DNA of 33,046 bases from a virus (IMGVR_UViG_3300020385_000034:1-33046), one strand, 5' to 3'; shown: positions 18,401 through 24,765, counted from the first letter of the stretch. The notes: generated by a model from the letters alone, not told the origin. Translations and numbers: made by a program.

Positions 18401-18694
18401 TTCTGGAGTTTCTTCTGCAGGTTCATCTTGAATAGAACCTAACAAGTCATCAAGACCCTCTGGAATATCTTCTTCCTCTTCTTCATCAACCATATCTCTT
18501 GCCATCTCATGCAAGACGGTATCATTACTACCTTGAATGATTTTACTATCAACCTCACTTGTCTCTTTAGCATCTAAAGAATTATAATACTTAGACAGAA
18601 TAGCAATCTGTTCGTCAGAAAGTTTGGCGACAAGATCCTCTCCCAGCTTTATGCTGTAAGTTTCTCTTATCTGTACCTTACTTCTTCTAGCCAT
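15416..18694 (-). CDS. Putative tape-measure or hub protein with M15-like peptidase domain (1092 aa)
   Basis: Acidic N-terminal region, a Lys/Glu-rich coiled-coil stretch (~210-270), then strongly hydrophobic segments (~290-395, Ala/Gly/Leu-rich) as in tape-measure proteins. Two near-identical 62-residue repeats follow, then GIDKVPAMLTNGEFVM. Near the C-terminus, S-Y-H-Y-E-G-R-A-L-D-I-G (His ~947, Asp ~954) and H-S-N-H-V-H-V (~1015) have the H-x(6)-D and H-x-H metal-ligand layout of M15-type peptidoglycan peptidases. Its ATG lies inside the short chaperone ORF (8-nt overlap), reproducing the chaperone-then-tape-measure order of many tailed phages. A CATAAATA late-promoter match lies at 18799-18806. 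gp29-like by position only; I see no direct sequence match. Confidence 0.65.
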   Translation of the reverse strand: MARRSKVQIRETYSIKLGEDLVAKLSDEQIAILSKYYNSLDAKETSEVDSKIIQGSNDTVLHEMARDMVDEEEEEDIPEGLDDLLGSIQDEPAEETPEPKVTTVKASAIVPSKFFGEDKYAKYRDELVADGTIEGEQLTSEERKEGFKTRNDSDKFSRFVENFLNRKKESDNEETKTLDGRGGALVVPKQPKINVDPVEEESKSNFDDILKGIDSILEVIKKDQKFEEKQANKERKKEERDRRSVRESKLEKKDNVLLKTAKKVLAPVKSIFDKIIEFFATIFLGRALVKLLDWFGDEKNGKKIQSIIRFLGDWWPALLGGYLIFGTGLGSLISGITTSLLLFTPKILSLLANPVVAGAGLLLAGAAIPAISPQTVEDSADEQANESVEEQGKDKTIADLKAQNENRNPLQTFSDFITGAGAEREEQIQRLETGKEKSYGFSGEIKDPPKQMKGGGLVSNDSSILAMNNGGVVKKQDNNSFNMFNPMSWFSGDAQKATKGELGKVSNDTLAGKLYNRRKKQEEAMKMLRGYEGGGEVKDGNSFNMFNPMSWFSGDAQKATTGELGEVSNDTLAGKLYNRRKQQEEMMQKMRGYEEGGKVTGKTGIDKVPAMLTNGEFVMSAGAVQKYGLDTMMSMNAAGGGTNKPKIMEGMMYANGGAPVGEIDFDPVSYRQGMISSKHIENPGDTGETYVLGYTRTPDGDVVVKQMNRVVDKKLLGVFGSDKLTGVSPESDKWNLVLNSANTKKELSTITSYDSGSPVETPPKSIATDPKATVAYAHNQSYQTFKNHMLDEGHDELFAEHAGASAASVGAKLGEDGSYLPNSEKGYKELENVNVATPKKREAAAANEKNKPMTLVEMLTNAINSMAGIGSMLGGGKDGKKEDTREYSQANLQGAKLGDGYGSEGQKIAGDLGTFMKQRKASLPVMGSIHRHPKHLPWGKSGHSANSYHYEGRALDIGGWAPSNPKNVGTDEQAPVLRSLIDYNKKNKVDPVELIHGSPSYKNYGSYREYPDSHSNHVHVAYNKGGTVIKKPAKLTVPEITPLEKQKPKVTIVDGGTKSSAPKRSPSGNKIPDFNASSASRAKANLLGIIDY
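16915..17261 (-). repeat. 161-bp near-identical tandem duplication inside the 1092-aa tail gene
   Basis: Plus-strand segments 16915-17075 and 17101-17261 are copies with a 186-bp period and only scattered differences. They encode two repeats containing N-S-F-N-M-F-N-P-M-S-W-F-S-G-D-A-Q-K-A-T and V-S-N-D-T-L-A-G-K-L-Y-N-R-R-K. The in-frame period of 62 codons and the nucleotide similarity point to a fairly recent duplication or ongoing gene conversion between the copies. Confidence 0.85.
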
Positions 18695-18863
18695 TTGCTG
18701 TCTGCTGCTTTAACTTCTCATCTTCAAGATGCGCTTGTAATAAACCAACATAAATGTCTCTTTCCCAAGGGATAAGATTCTCAAGTTCAGTTAATGAATA
18801 TTTATGGTACTGCATTAAGGCAAAATTGAGACGATAATAACTCTCAAGATCCATATGGATCAT
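18687..18863 (-). CDS. Short tail-assembly chaperone ORF, likely read by -1 frameshift from gp26 (58 aa)
   Basis: The ATG at 18863 is 2 nt past the gp26-like stop, in the -1 frame. The protein (M-D-L-E-S-Y-Y-R-L-N-F-A-L-M-Q-Y-H-K-Y-S then L-I-P-W-E-R-D-I-Y-V-G-L-L) is helical and acidic. It has no usable Shine-Dalgarno of its own: the only purine-rich site, GGAGGG at 18888-18893, is 24 nt away. A U_UUU_UUC heptamer before the gp26 stop would fuse it to gp26 as a ~299-aa product. Its end overlaps the start of the 1092-aa gene by 8 nt. By order and layout it corresponds to the T part of lambda G/GT. Independent start by termination-reinitiation is the alternative. Confidence 0.75.
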   Translation of the reverse strand: MIHMDLESYYRLNFALMQYHKYSLTELENLIPWERDIYVGLLQAHLEDEKLKQQTANG

Positions 18864-18893
18864 GCCTACGCGAAAAAACTTGACAGTCCCTCC
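18848..18893 (-). promoter_or_regulatory. Putative -1 programmed frameshift signal at the gp26 end
   Basis: Three elements lie in order on the minus strand: GGAGGG (18893-18888), then 9 nt, the heptamer T_TTT_TTC (18878-18872) with codons AGT TTT TTC in the zero frame, then 10 nt containing the zero-frame stop TAG, then a GATCC-ATAT-GGATC hairpin (18861-18848). After a -1 slip the frame reads CGC GTA GGC ATG and continues open into the 58-codon ORF. The E. coli dnaX frameshift site has the same order of SD-like element, slippery heptamer and hairpin. The hairpin has only five pairs, so its contribution is the weakest point. Confidence 0.75.
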
Positions 18894-19585
18894 AAGACAA
18901 CTACACTTTCTACTTTTGTATTTGGATTAGTTACAGTAATAGAATGAGACAGTTTAGGCATTGTCTCAAAGAACTTTTCAATGTCTTTAAACTGTGTAGA
19001 GTTCATTGACTCAACAAATTCTTTAATCTCTTTCTTAGTACAGTCCGCAGATGCCCAAACTTCTTCCTCAGTATAGATCTTATCAATACAGGATGCAATC
19101 AATTCAAATGATTGATCCATAGCATTTTTATCACTGAAGTCAAAGTTGTTCTTAATGAACTGGTCTAAAGATGGATACTTCATCTCCATCATAATGGTAG
19201 TATCAATCTTAATTTGTTTGCTATGATTTTCATTCTTCTCAATCTTAATATCATCAAGGTCAATTGTCACAGGAACCTGTGTCGTACCATCATCAGGACA
19301 AACAATATTAACTTCAATCTCTTCACCAACAGACTTTCCCCTGATGTTGAGGAATAAGTATTCAATATCAAATGTAGGAAGTTTCTCTACCTTGATACCC
19401 TTTGTAATAATACAATTTTGAATAACTGTTTTGATTGCATTGGTGATTTGTTTAGAATCTTCACTCTCCAAAGCAATAACTAATACCTTTTCTTCTTTAA
19501 CTAGAAAGGGTCTGTATGTGATGCTTTCTTCGGTTGATGGCAACTCAAGTTCATATCTTGGTGTAACAATCTTTGGTAAAGGCAT
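18866..19585 (-). CDS. 26: gp26-like baseplate hub / tail assembly chaperone (239 aa)
   Basis: The sequence fits the T4 baseplate protein family that contains gp26: L-P-S-T-E-E-S-I-T-Y-R-P-F-L-V-K-E-E-K-V-L near residue 15-35, I-E-Y-L-F-L-N-I-R-G-K-S-V-G-E, a V-x-C-P-D-D-G-T segment near 105, and a helical C-terminal half. T4 gp26 (208 aa) acts in hub assembly. Here the gene precedes a short -1-frame ORF and a tape-measure-like gene, which argues for a tail-chaperone role like lambda gpG. An AATAAATA late-promoter match lies about 26 nt upstream, with AGGAT near the ATG. The last codons carry the candidate frameshift heptamer. Family call is confident; function in hub versus tube-length control is inferred. 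Confidence 0.8.
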   Translation of the reverse strand: MPLPKIVTPRYELELPSTEESITYRPFLVKEEKVLVIALESEDSKQITNAIKTVIQNCIITKGIKVEKLPTFDIEYLFLNIRGKSVGEEIEVNIVCPDDGTTQVPVTIDLDDIKIEKNENHSKQIKIDTTIMMEMKYPSLDQFIKNNFDFSDKNAMDQSFELIASCIDKIYTEEEVWASADCTKKEIKEFVESMNSTQFKDIEKFFETMPKLSHSITVTNPNTKVESVVVLEGLSSFFA

Positions 19586-19610
19586 AATATCCTATAAAGT
19601 TCAGTATGAT

Positions 19611-19618
19611 TATTTATT
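19611..19618 (-). promoter_or_regulatory. T4-type late promoter element AATAAATA
   Basis: The minus strand reads AATAAATA about 26 nt ahead of the gp26-like ATG, matching the NATAAATA late-promoter core. It lies between that gene and the open frame trailing the tail-tube-family gene, so it would start the gp26, short chaperone ORF, tape-measure and hub transcription unit. Short AT-rich motif, so position is the main support. Confidence 0.55.
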
Positions 19619-19633
19619 GAGGTTTTTTAAGAA

Positions 19634-19780
19634 TTATCTTACGTTACCTGATGAATCATAAGCAGGTGTTCCATCAGCTTTTAATAATGGTCCATCCGGA
19701 TTTCCTTCTCCTCTAAATCCAGAACCAGAATCTGTGTTTATAAATGGTGTTCCAGGTCCATTAGTGTTTCCAGGTGAATC
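19634..19780 (-). other. In-frame 48-codon extension after the stop of the tail-tube-family gene
   Basis: Directly after the TAA at 19783-19781 the same frame stays open for 48 codons to a second TAA at 19634. The reading is Gly/Pro/Asp/Ser-rich: D-S-P-G-N-T-N-G-P-G-T-P-F-I-N, then G-F-R-G-E-G-N-P-D-G-P-L-L-K and Y-D-S-S-G-N-V-R. It looks like coding DNA, and there is no other gene in this ~195-nt gap. Either the TAA is a recent nonsense change (one base from GAA or CAA), a sequencing error, or is sometimes read through to give a ~255-aa protein with a flexible tail. Confidence 0.6.
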
Positions 19781-20401
19781 TTATTCATTTGTATTTGTTG
19801 ATGGTATAACAGAAGATTCTTTAACTTCAGTATCACCAATAATATATCTAAGATAAGTCATTGATACAGTACATTTTAATAAATCCGTAGACCCATATGA
19901 CAAAGGCATTGAATTTATTGCGATCGGATATGCATCAATGAAAAGATATTTTAAGTCAAAACCACCATCTTTTTCAAATTTTGATACTGTCATACCTGTT
20001 TTATATTTTTCCGGATACTCTACTTTATAATCATACTTAGGAAATTTCCTAATTTCCTTTGAATTATTTCCTACAATAAAATTAATCCATCTTTCAAAGT
20101 ATCTAATCTGCGAATATGTTTCCCCTTCAACATAAAAAGTTAAATCTATTCTATCATCATACATCCTTCTATATGCATTTCTCTCAGTCACACCGTGACG
20201 ATCACCTGTAATCTCTTGGGTATTTAAAGACACTCCAGGAAGAGATGCCTCAGAACAAGACATATGAAACTCATCTACATCTGTCAAATTATAAAAACCC
20301 TCTAACACCGATGGTGGAGTTATAGTAACAAAAAATTTCGATGTTAATGACGGTCTTAATAACGCACTTTTTATTTTTGCTACAGATCTACCGGTTGCCA
20401 T
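19781..20401 (-). CDS. Tail-tube-family protein, gp19/gp54-like (206 aa)
   Basis: The protein resembles the T4 gp19/gp54 family: F-F-V-T-I-T-P-P near residue 23, an S-E-A-S-L-P-G-V segment near 50, an R-R-M-Y-D-D-R-I-D-L-T-F-Y-V stretch, a central W-I-N-F-I-V-G-N, and a C-terminal D-A-Y-P-I-A-I-N-S-M-P-L-S-Y-G followed by the strand motif L-L-K-C-T-V-S-M-T-Y-L-R-Y. Its length lies between T4 gp19 (163) and gp54 (320). It may be a baseplate tube-initiation protein or a second tube subunit; its position beside gp26 favours the baseplate. The gene is divergent from gp4 with only 30 nt between starts. The frame stays open past its stop. Confidence 0.65.
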   Translation of the reverse strand: MATGRSVAKIKSALLRPSLTSKFFVTITPPSVLEGFYNLTDVDEFHMSCSEASLPGVSLNTQEITGDRHGVTERNAYRRMYDDRIDLTFYVEGETYSQIRYFERWINFIVGNNSKEIRKFPKYDYKVEYPEKYKTGMTVSKFEKDGGFDLKYLFIDAYPIAINSMPLSYGSTDLLKCTVSMTYLRYIIGDTEVKESSVIPSTNTNE

Positions 20402-20431
20402 CTAAATAGTTTTTGAGGTTATATACTATGT

Positions 20432-20875
20432 ATGGCGGAAAGTAATAAAAGTAAGTATCATCCTTCTTATCCCAAAAAATATAAAGGTAATCCAAATAAT
20501 ATTATATGTAGAAGTAGTTGGGAAAGAAAGTTTTGTAGATACTGTGACTTGAATGAACAGGTTCTTGAGTGGGGTAGTGAAGAGTTCTACATCCCATACA
20601 TCTCTCCTCTAGATAATAGAGTTCACAAATACTTCCCGGACTTTATTATGAAAGTTAGGGAGAGCACAGGTAAAAATAAAACCTATGTGGTTGAAGTGAA
20701 ACCTAAGAAACAATGTGCTCCACCAAAGAAACCAAAGAGGCAGACAAAAGGTTATCTATATGAAATGAAAACCTATGCTGTCAATCAAGCAAAGTGGAAA
20801 GCAGCACAAGAATTCTGTGATGATAGAAGGATTGAATTTAAAATCATAACAGAAATCGAACTAGGACTCAGATGA
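20432..20875 (+). CDS. 4: Head completion protein gp4-like (147 aa)
   Basis: Length and motifs fit T4 gp4, the head-completion protein (about 150 aa), which has a nuclease-like core: S-S-W-E-R-K-F-C-R-Y-C-D near residue 28, Y-F-P-D-F near 70, and V-V-E-V-K-P-K near 87, a PD-(D/E)XK-like D...E-x-K arrangement. Related phage proteins act on DNA ends when the filled head matures. A GAGG purine site lies a little upstream. It opens the plus-strand island and overlaps the following gene by 4 nt (ATGA), so the two are translationally coupled. The gene is divergent from the tail-tube-family gene. Confidence 0.75.
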   Translation: MAESNKSKYHPSYPKKYKGNPNNIICRSSWERKFCRYCDLNEQVLEWGSEEFYIPYISPLDNRVHKYFPDFIMKVRESTGKNKTYVVEVKPKKQCAPPKKPKRQTKGYLYEMKTYAVNQAKWKAAQEFCDDRRIEFKIITEIELGLR

Positions 20876-21222
20876 ACCGTATCGAACCCATACTTAAGAC
20901 TCTGAATGAAACTACTGATACTGAAAATCAAATGGAAATGATTATGGAGGCATTGAACGATACGGTAACTCCTGCTCCAGATGAAGGAACAATCTGTACG
21001 TTTGTTTATAATGCAAAAACTCCTGGTATTACATATGATCAACATCCTTTAGTCGCTGTGACTGATTTATTTTCTTGGGGATTTCGTGGACTTAATTTTC
21101 ACTGGCAGGAATATCGTCAATATACGTGGGAAGAACTAGCAGGTCAAGTCTATATTTTAAACAGAACTGAACTTGATGACTTGTTGTCAATACAATATGG
21201 AAAATTCATACTAAATAAATAA
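20872..21222 (+). CDS. Conserved-looking hypothetical protein (116 aa)
   Basis: The N-terminal ~40 residues look helical (M-N-R-I-E-P-I-L-K-T-L-N, Q-M-E-M-I-M-E-A-L-N) and are followed by an aromatic-rich region, D-L-F-S-W-G-F-R-G-L-N-F-H-W-Q-E-Y-R. No catalytic motif or membrane segment is apparent, and I do not recognise a family. It overlaps gp4 by 4 nt and precedes gp48 by 12 nt, inside a unit of head and baseplate genes, so a role in virion assembly is plausible but unproven. Confidence 0.65.
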   Translation: MNRIEPILKTLNETTDTENQMEMIMEALNDTVTPAPDEGTICTFVYNAKTPGITYDQHPLVAVTDLFSWGFRGLNFHWQEYRQYTWEELAGQVYILNRTELDDLLSIQYGKFILNK

Positions 21223-21234
21223 AAACCCTGCGTA

Positions 21235-22575
21235 ATGGCAATACAGACAGCAAGCAGAACATTGGGTAGTACTAACCCTCTTGCAACTATTTTAGAAGTT
21301 AATGACGAGACCGGTGAAGCTTCTCTGTATGCAATCGAGTCCTTTAATACCAGAACGTTAATTGCAACAGCAGATAATGTCGGTGATGATTGGAATGTAA
21401 AAGGAAGATTTCGTAGGAGATGGAATGATAGAAATAATCTTAGTTTAGATAATCAGCAATTTTTGGACGTATTTAATGGCGATTTAAAGAAGGCAATCAA
21501 TAAGGATAAAGCAGAACTTATCAATAAATTCTCTAATGATTCACTAAAGAAAACTCTGAAAGATGCTGGTGTTCCTGGAGTAAAAGACCCATCCACAGGA
21601 ACAACTGAATCTGATACAACTAGCACCCCGTCCGAAGCAGATAAGTCAAGTAATCAAGGTGGAGACTCGGATAAAACTTCAAGTAACCCTAGCAATCCTG
21701 ACAAAGAACTTAATATAGAAATTCTTGCAGGAACTGATACTGGGATGCCATCAGGTAAATTGTCGTATCCTAGTGATATAAGTGACAGTATGAATAAACT
21801 TCAGATTAATATTATTGAATATAAACCAAGAGGAATTTCAAGTACGAAAAGTGGTACTAGTTTTGAAACGCCAGCCAGACAAAAGGGAAAAACCTTAGTT
21901 AGTATCTTTTTACCGGTTCCTGGTGGTATTTCAGATCAAAACCAAGTCTCTTGGAATAAAGGTGATATGAATGCTCTACAACAAGCTGCAGCACAAGTTG
22001 CTGCCAATTTTATAGAAGGTGGCCCTGCTGGTGGTGCTCAAGCAGCACAAAATATTGTTGATAAACTGAAAGATAATAGTGAATCGGTAAAAAAATTAGC
22101 TGCTAGTGCAATGGCGGGGCAAGCTTCAGGTCTTGGTCAACAGTTACTTACAAGACAGACTGGTGCTATTATCAATCCAAATACTGAGTTGTTATTTAAT
22201 GGACCAACAATGAGAAATTTTGGGTTCTCATTTAATATGAGTGCAAGAAGTGAACCTGAAGCAAAAGAGATATCCTTAATTATCAGATCACTGAAGCAGG
22301 GAATGTCTGTTCGTAGAAGTAAAAGTGGACTATTTTTACTCTCTCCGCATGTATTTGAACTTAAATATCTTGCAGGATCGAGTACACCAAATCCATATTT
22401 AAATAAGTTCAAGTTGTGTGCTATGACTGGATTGAATGTTAATTACACACCCAATCAGACATTTATGACATTTGCAAATAATATGCCTGTTGCATATCAA
22501 GTTGACATGCAATTCTCAGAACTTGAACCAGTCTTTAATGATGATTATACATCTGATAACTCTATAGGTTTCTAA
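21235..22575 (+). CDS. 48: Baseplate tail-tube cap protein gp48-like (446 aa)
   Basis: The C-terminal ~160 residues carry the gp48 signature: I-I-N-P-N-T-E-L-L-F-N-G-P-T-M-R-N-F-G-F-S-F-N-M followed by R-S-E-P-E-A-K-E-I, then N-P-Y-L-N-K-F-K and N-V-N-Y-T-P-N-Q. A Ser/Thr/Asp-rich linker (~120-160) separates an N-terminal beta-type domain; a small Ala/Gln-rich helical region (~245-305) precedes the signature. In T4, gp48 sits on the baseplate hub and starts the tail tube. It is 12 nt after the previous gene and followed 1 nt later by gp53. An AATAAATA match at 21214-21221 lies very close to the start and may be coincidental. Confidence 0.75.
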   Translation: MAIQTASRTLGSTNPLATILEVNDETGEASLYAIESFNTRTLIATADNVGDDWNVKGRFRRRWNDRNNLSLDNQQFLDVFNGDLKKAINKDKAELINKFSNDSLKKTLKDAGVPGVKDPSTGTTESDTTSTPSEADKSSNQGGDSDKTSSNPSNPDKELNIEILAGTDTGMPSGKLSYPSDISDSMNKLQINIIEYKPRGISSTKSGTSFETPARQKGKTLVSIFLPVPGGISDQNQVSWNKGDMNALQQAAAQVAANFIEGGPAGGAQAAQNIVDKLKDNSESVKKLAASAMAGQASGLGQQLLTRQTGAIINPNTELLFNGPTMRNFGFSFNMSARSEPEAKEISLIIRSLKQGMSVRRSKSGLFLLSPHVFELKYLAGSSTPNPYLNKFKLCAMTGLNVNYTPNQTFMTFANNMPVAYQVDMQFSELEPVFNDDYTSDNSIGF

Positions 22576-22576
22576 C

Positions 22577-23239
22577 ATGTCAAACTATTTCAGAAGATTA
22601 CCCGACCTAGAATATATCAGCAGATTAAAAGATTCTGGATTATCTGATTATATTGTAGTAAAAAATTTATTCAAGAAAGGAATCTTAAGAGAAGATATCT
22701 ATGAAAATATTGCTACGTTTGAAAAGTATAAAATTATCGGTGACGAAAGACCTGATAATGTGGCAAAAAAAGTATACGATAACTCCGAATTAGATTGGTT
22801 AGTATTAGTAACAAACAACATTATTAATATTCAAACCGAATGGCCTATGAGACAGAACGATTTTGACGAACATCTTCTTTTAAAATATGGTACATATGAA
22901 ACCCTATACAGCGAAATACATCACTACGAATCAAAAGAAATTAAAGATGCAAATAACGTAGTTCTTTTACCAGAAGGTCTATGGGTTGATGAAAACTATG
23001 AGTTCATATATACAAATCCTCAAGGTATTCTTGAAAAAAGAAGACCAGGATTGCCAGTTACAAACTATGAACACGAAATAAAACTAGAAGATGATAAGAG
23101 AAATATAAACCTACTCAAACCAAGATACGTCAATCTAGTTATTGACGACCTTGAAGGTATCATGGAATACAAAAAAGGTTCCACTCAGTATGTGAGTAGA
23201 ACCTTGAAGAGAGGAGATAACGCTAAATTATATTCTTAA
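22577..23239 (+). CDS. 53: Baseplate wedge protein gp53-like (220 aa)
   Basis: Length (T4 gp53 is 196 aa) and motifs fit the gp53 family: Y-F-R-R-L-P-D-L-E-Y near the N-terminus, then E-L-D-W-L-V-L-V-T-N-N-I-I-N-I-Q-T-E-W-P around residues 72-90 (the W-x-x-x-x-x-N-N-I...E-W-P hallmark), and a C-terminal E-I-K-L-E-D-D-K-R-N-I-N-L-L-K-P-R-Y. gp53 completes the wedge that lets wedges join into the baseplate. It follows gp48 with no gap. Its stop abuts the stop of gp32 on the other strand, with no terminator, so the two RNAs must overlap unless another signal exists. Confidence 0.8.
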   Translation: MSNYFRRLPDLEYISRLKDSGLSDYIVVKNLFKKGILREDIYENIATFEKYKIIGDERPDNVAKKVYDNSELDWLVLVTNNIINIQTEWPMRQNDFDEHLLLKYGTYETLYSEIHHYESKEIKDANNVVLLPEGLWVDENYEFIYTNPQGILEKRRPGLPVTNYEHEIKLEDDKRNINLLKPRYVNLVIDDLEGIMEYKKGSTQYVSRTLKRGDNAKLYS

Positions 23240-24187
23240 TTACTCATTAGCAAGACGTTGGAAGTATGATAGTGCATCATCTTCATCACGGTCAGTAGAT
23301 GCTTCTGACTTAGCACCAAGGTTGTTCAGTTCAGTCTTCAGGTCTTCAGTCAATTCAGACTGTGGTTGACGTGAGGAGAAGTTAGGTGAGTAAGAACTGC
23401 GATCATTATCTTCATCGTTGGTCTCTTCATCATAGCGAGCAGGTGCTTGCTTCTGACCTAGAACCATCTTCAGACGCTTCTCCAGTTGCTCATAGGACTT
23501 AAACTGGTCAGTAGCAGTCAGAGCAGTCAGTGAATACTGCTTCTTCCACAGTGCTTCCAGGGCATCGTCATCATCTAGTAGAGGGGACACACGGTCAAAC
23601 TCAGAAGAGTCATAGTTCCAGTAACCTGCAACCTTCTTCAGTTTCAGTTTGAAGTTAGCACCCTGCCAGAAGTCAAAAGGATTGATTGGAGTTTCATCCT
23701 CAAACTCAGGTTGCATTGATTCCATGACCTTATCAAAGATCTTCTTACCAAACTTATACAGGAAGACTTTGCCTTCGTTCTGAGGATTTGCTTTGTCCTG
23801 CACAACATAGATGTTGGCATAGTAGGACAGTTTGCGCTTCTGCTTACGAACAGTATCCTTGTCTGCTTCGTTACCACTGTTCCACAGTTCACGGTTGTAT
23901 TCTGACACAGGGTCTTTACCACCGGCAGTAGTCAGTGAGTTCTCAATGTACCAACCACCAGGACCTTGGAAGGCATGGGAGTACATCTTTGCCCAAGGGA
24001 GGTCTTCTCCTTCAGGGGCAGGGAGGAAACGGATGACGGCATAACCGTTGCCAGTCTTGTCCATTTCAGGTTTCCAAAGACGGTCATCGCCACCGCCGCT
24101 GGTATTGTTCATCTTCTCAACTTCCTTTACCAGTTTAGAGGTAAGAGAACCAAGAGAAGATTGCTTTTTAAGATTTGCGAAAGACAT
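23240..24187 (-). CDS. 32: Single-stranded DNA-binding protein gp32-like, cysteine-free (315 aa)
   Basis: N-terminal L-K-K-Q-S-S-L-G-S-L-T-S-K-L resembles the gp32 N-terminal cooperativity region. The core includes D-R-L-W-K-P-E, Y-A-V-I-R-F-L-P-A-P and K-L-S-Y-Y-A-N-I-Y-V-V-Q-D, followed by G-K-V-F-L-Y-K-F-G-K-K-I-F-D. The C-terminus is acidic (D-R-D-E-D-D-A-L), the usual protein-interaction tail. T4 gp32 uses a zinc site with three cysteines; this protein has no cysteine at all. It coats ssDNA and would work with the gp59 loader encoded nearby. The codon preference looks slightly more GC-rich than its neighbours, as expected for a highly expressed gene. Confidence 0.9.
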   Translation of the reverse strand: MSFANLKKQSSLGSLTSKLVKEVEKMNNTSGGGDDRLWKPEMDKTGNGYAVIRFLPAPEGEDLPWAKMYSHAFQGPGGWYIENSLTTAGGKDPVSEYNRELWNSGNEADKDTVRKQKRKLSYYANIYVVQDKANPQNEGKVFLYKFGKKIFDKVMESMQPEFEDETPINPFDFWQGANFKLKLKKVAGYWNYDSSEFDRVSPLLDDDDALEALWKKQYSLTALTATDQFKSYEQLEKRLKMVLGQKQAPARYDEETNDEDNDRSSYSPNFSSRQPQSELTEDLKTELNNLGAKSEASTDRDEDDALSYFQRLANE

Positions 24188-24244
24188 AGGATTTGTTAGA
24201 TTAGTTTGGATTTGGCTTTTGTGGACCTTTTTATTCTACAGACC

Positions 24245-24580
24245 TTAGTCTGCTTTGTCAATCTGGTCCTTCATAACGATAATCATCTTAGACATATTTC
24301 CAAAGATGACGTTCATATCGACATCAGGAGGGAGACCCATTGCTTTAGCAGAATCAAGGATACGTTCCTTCATTTCTTTTGCTTCTGGATCATCAGACAA
24401 ACTCAAACGGGTATACAAAATCTTTTGTTTGTCAAGAAGTTCCTCAAGCATTTCAACATGCCTAAGTTTTTTCTCCCTACTCATTGCAGTAAATGTGAAA
24501 ATGTTTATATAAACACTATCCTGCAATTCCTGAATTTTAGTTAACTCTGCCCGGACAACCTCTGACTCAAAGAAACTCAT
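24245..24580 (-). CDS. DUF1825 family protein (111 aa)
   Basis: M-S-F-F-E-S-E-V-V-R-A-E-L starts the protein, matching the M-x-F-F-D-S-E-[IV]-V start of the DUF1825 proteins of cyanobacteria, and the R-E-K-K-L-R-H-V-E-M-L-E-E-L-L-D-K-Q-K region and the later M-G-L-P-P-D fit as well. The protein is helical and has no catalytic motif. The family is found in cyanobacteria and their phages; its function is not known to me. It overlaps the preceding 62-aa gene by 4 nt, and ~57 nt without a gene separate it from gp32. Good marker for a cyanobacterial host. Confidence 0.7.
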   Translation of the reverse strand: MSFFESEVVRAELTKIQELQDSVYINIFTFTAMSREKKLRHVEMLEELLDKQKILYTRLSLSDDPEAKEMKERILDSAKAMGLPPDVDMNVIFGNMSKMIIVMKDQIDKAD

Positions 24581-24765
24581 TCACCCTCTACGACCTCAGT
24601 CGTAGTTACTTCATTATCTTGTTCCTTACTTGCTTCAATTTGATTTAGCGCATCGAGTGCGCCAACGACTTTAAAGTAAGTGACACGCAGATTTTCCATC
24701 TGCTCTTCAAGTTGCCTCTTCTGTTCATTCAGATTAGTAATGACTTCAGTATTTTCCAGTGACAT
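24577..24765 (-). CDS. Small coiled-coil protein (62 aa)
   Basis: Residues ~8-45 (L-N-E-Q-K-R-Q-L-E-E-Q-M-E-N-L-R) show heptad spacing of a coiled coil, and the C-terminus is acidic (T-E-V-V-E-G-E). No known domain. It lies 12 nt after the gp59 stop and overlaps the DUF1825 gene by 4 nt, so it is likely translated together with it. Similar short coiled-coil proteins occur beside gp32 in T4-like cyanophages as far as I recall; the role is unknown. Confidence 0.65.
   Translation of the reverse strand: MSLENTEVITNLNEQKRQLEEQMENLRVTYFKVVGALDALNQIEASKEQDNEVTTTEVVEGE

Noticed and set aside
18687-18863. The 58-aa ORF as part of the 1092-aa gene start
   Set aside because: The frames differ and both ATG/stop sites overlap by 8 nt, so it is a separate frame linked upstream rather than an N-terminal extension.
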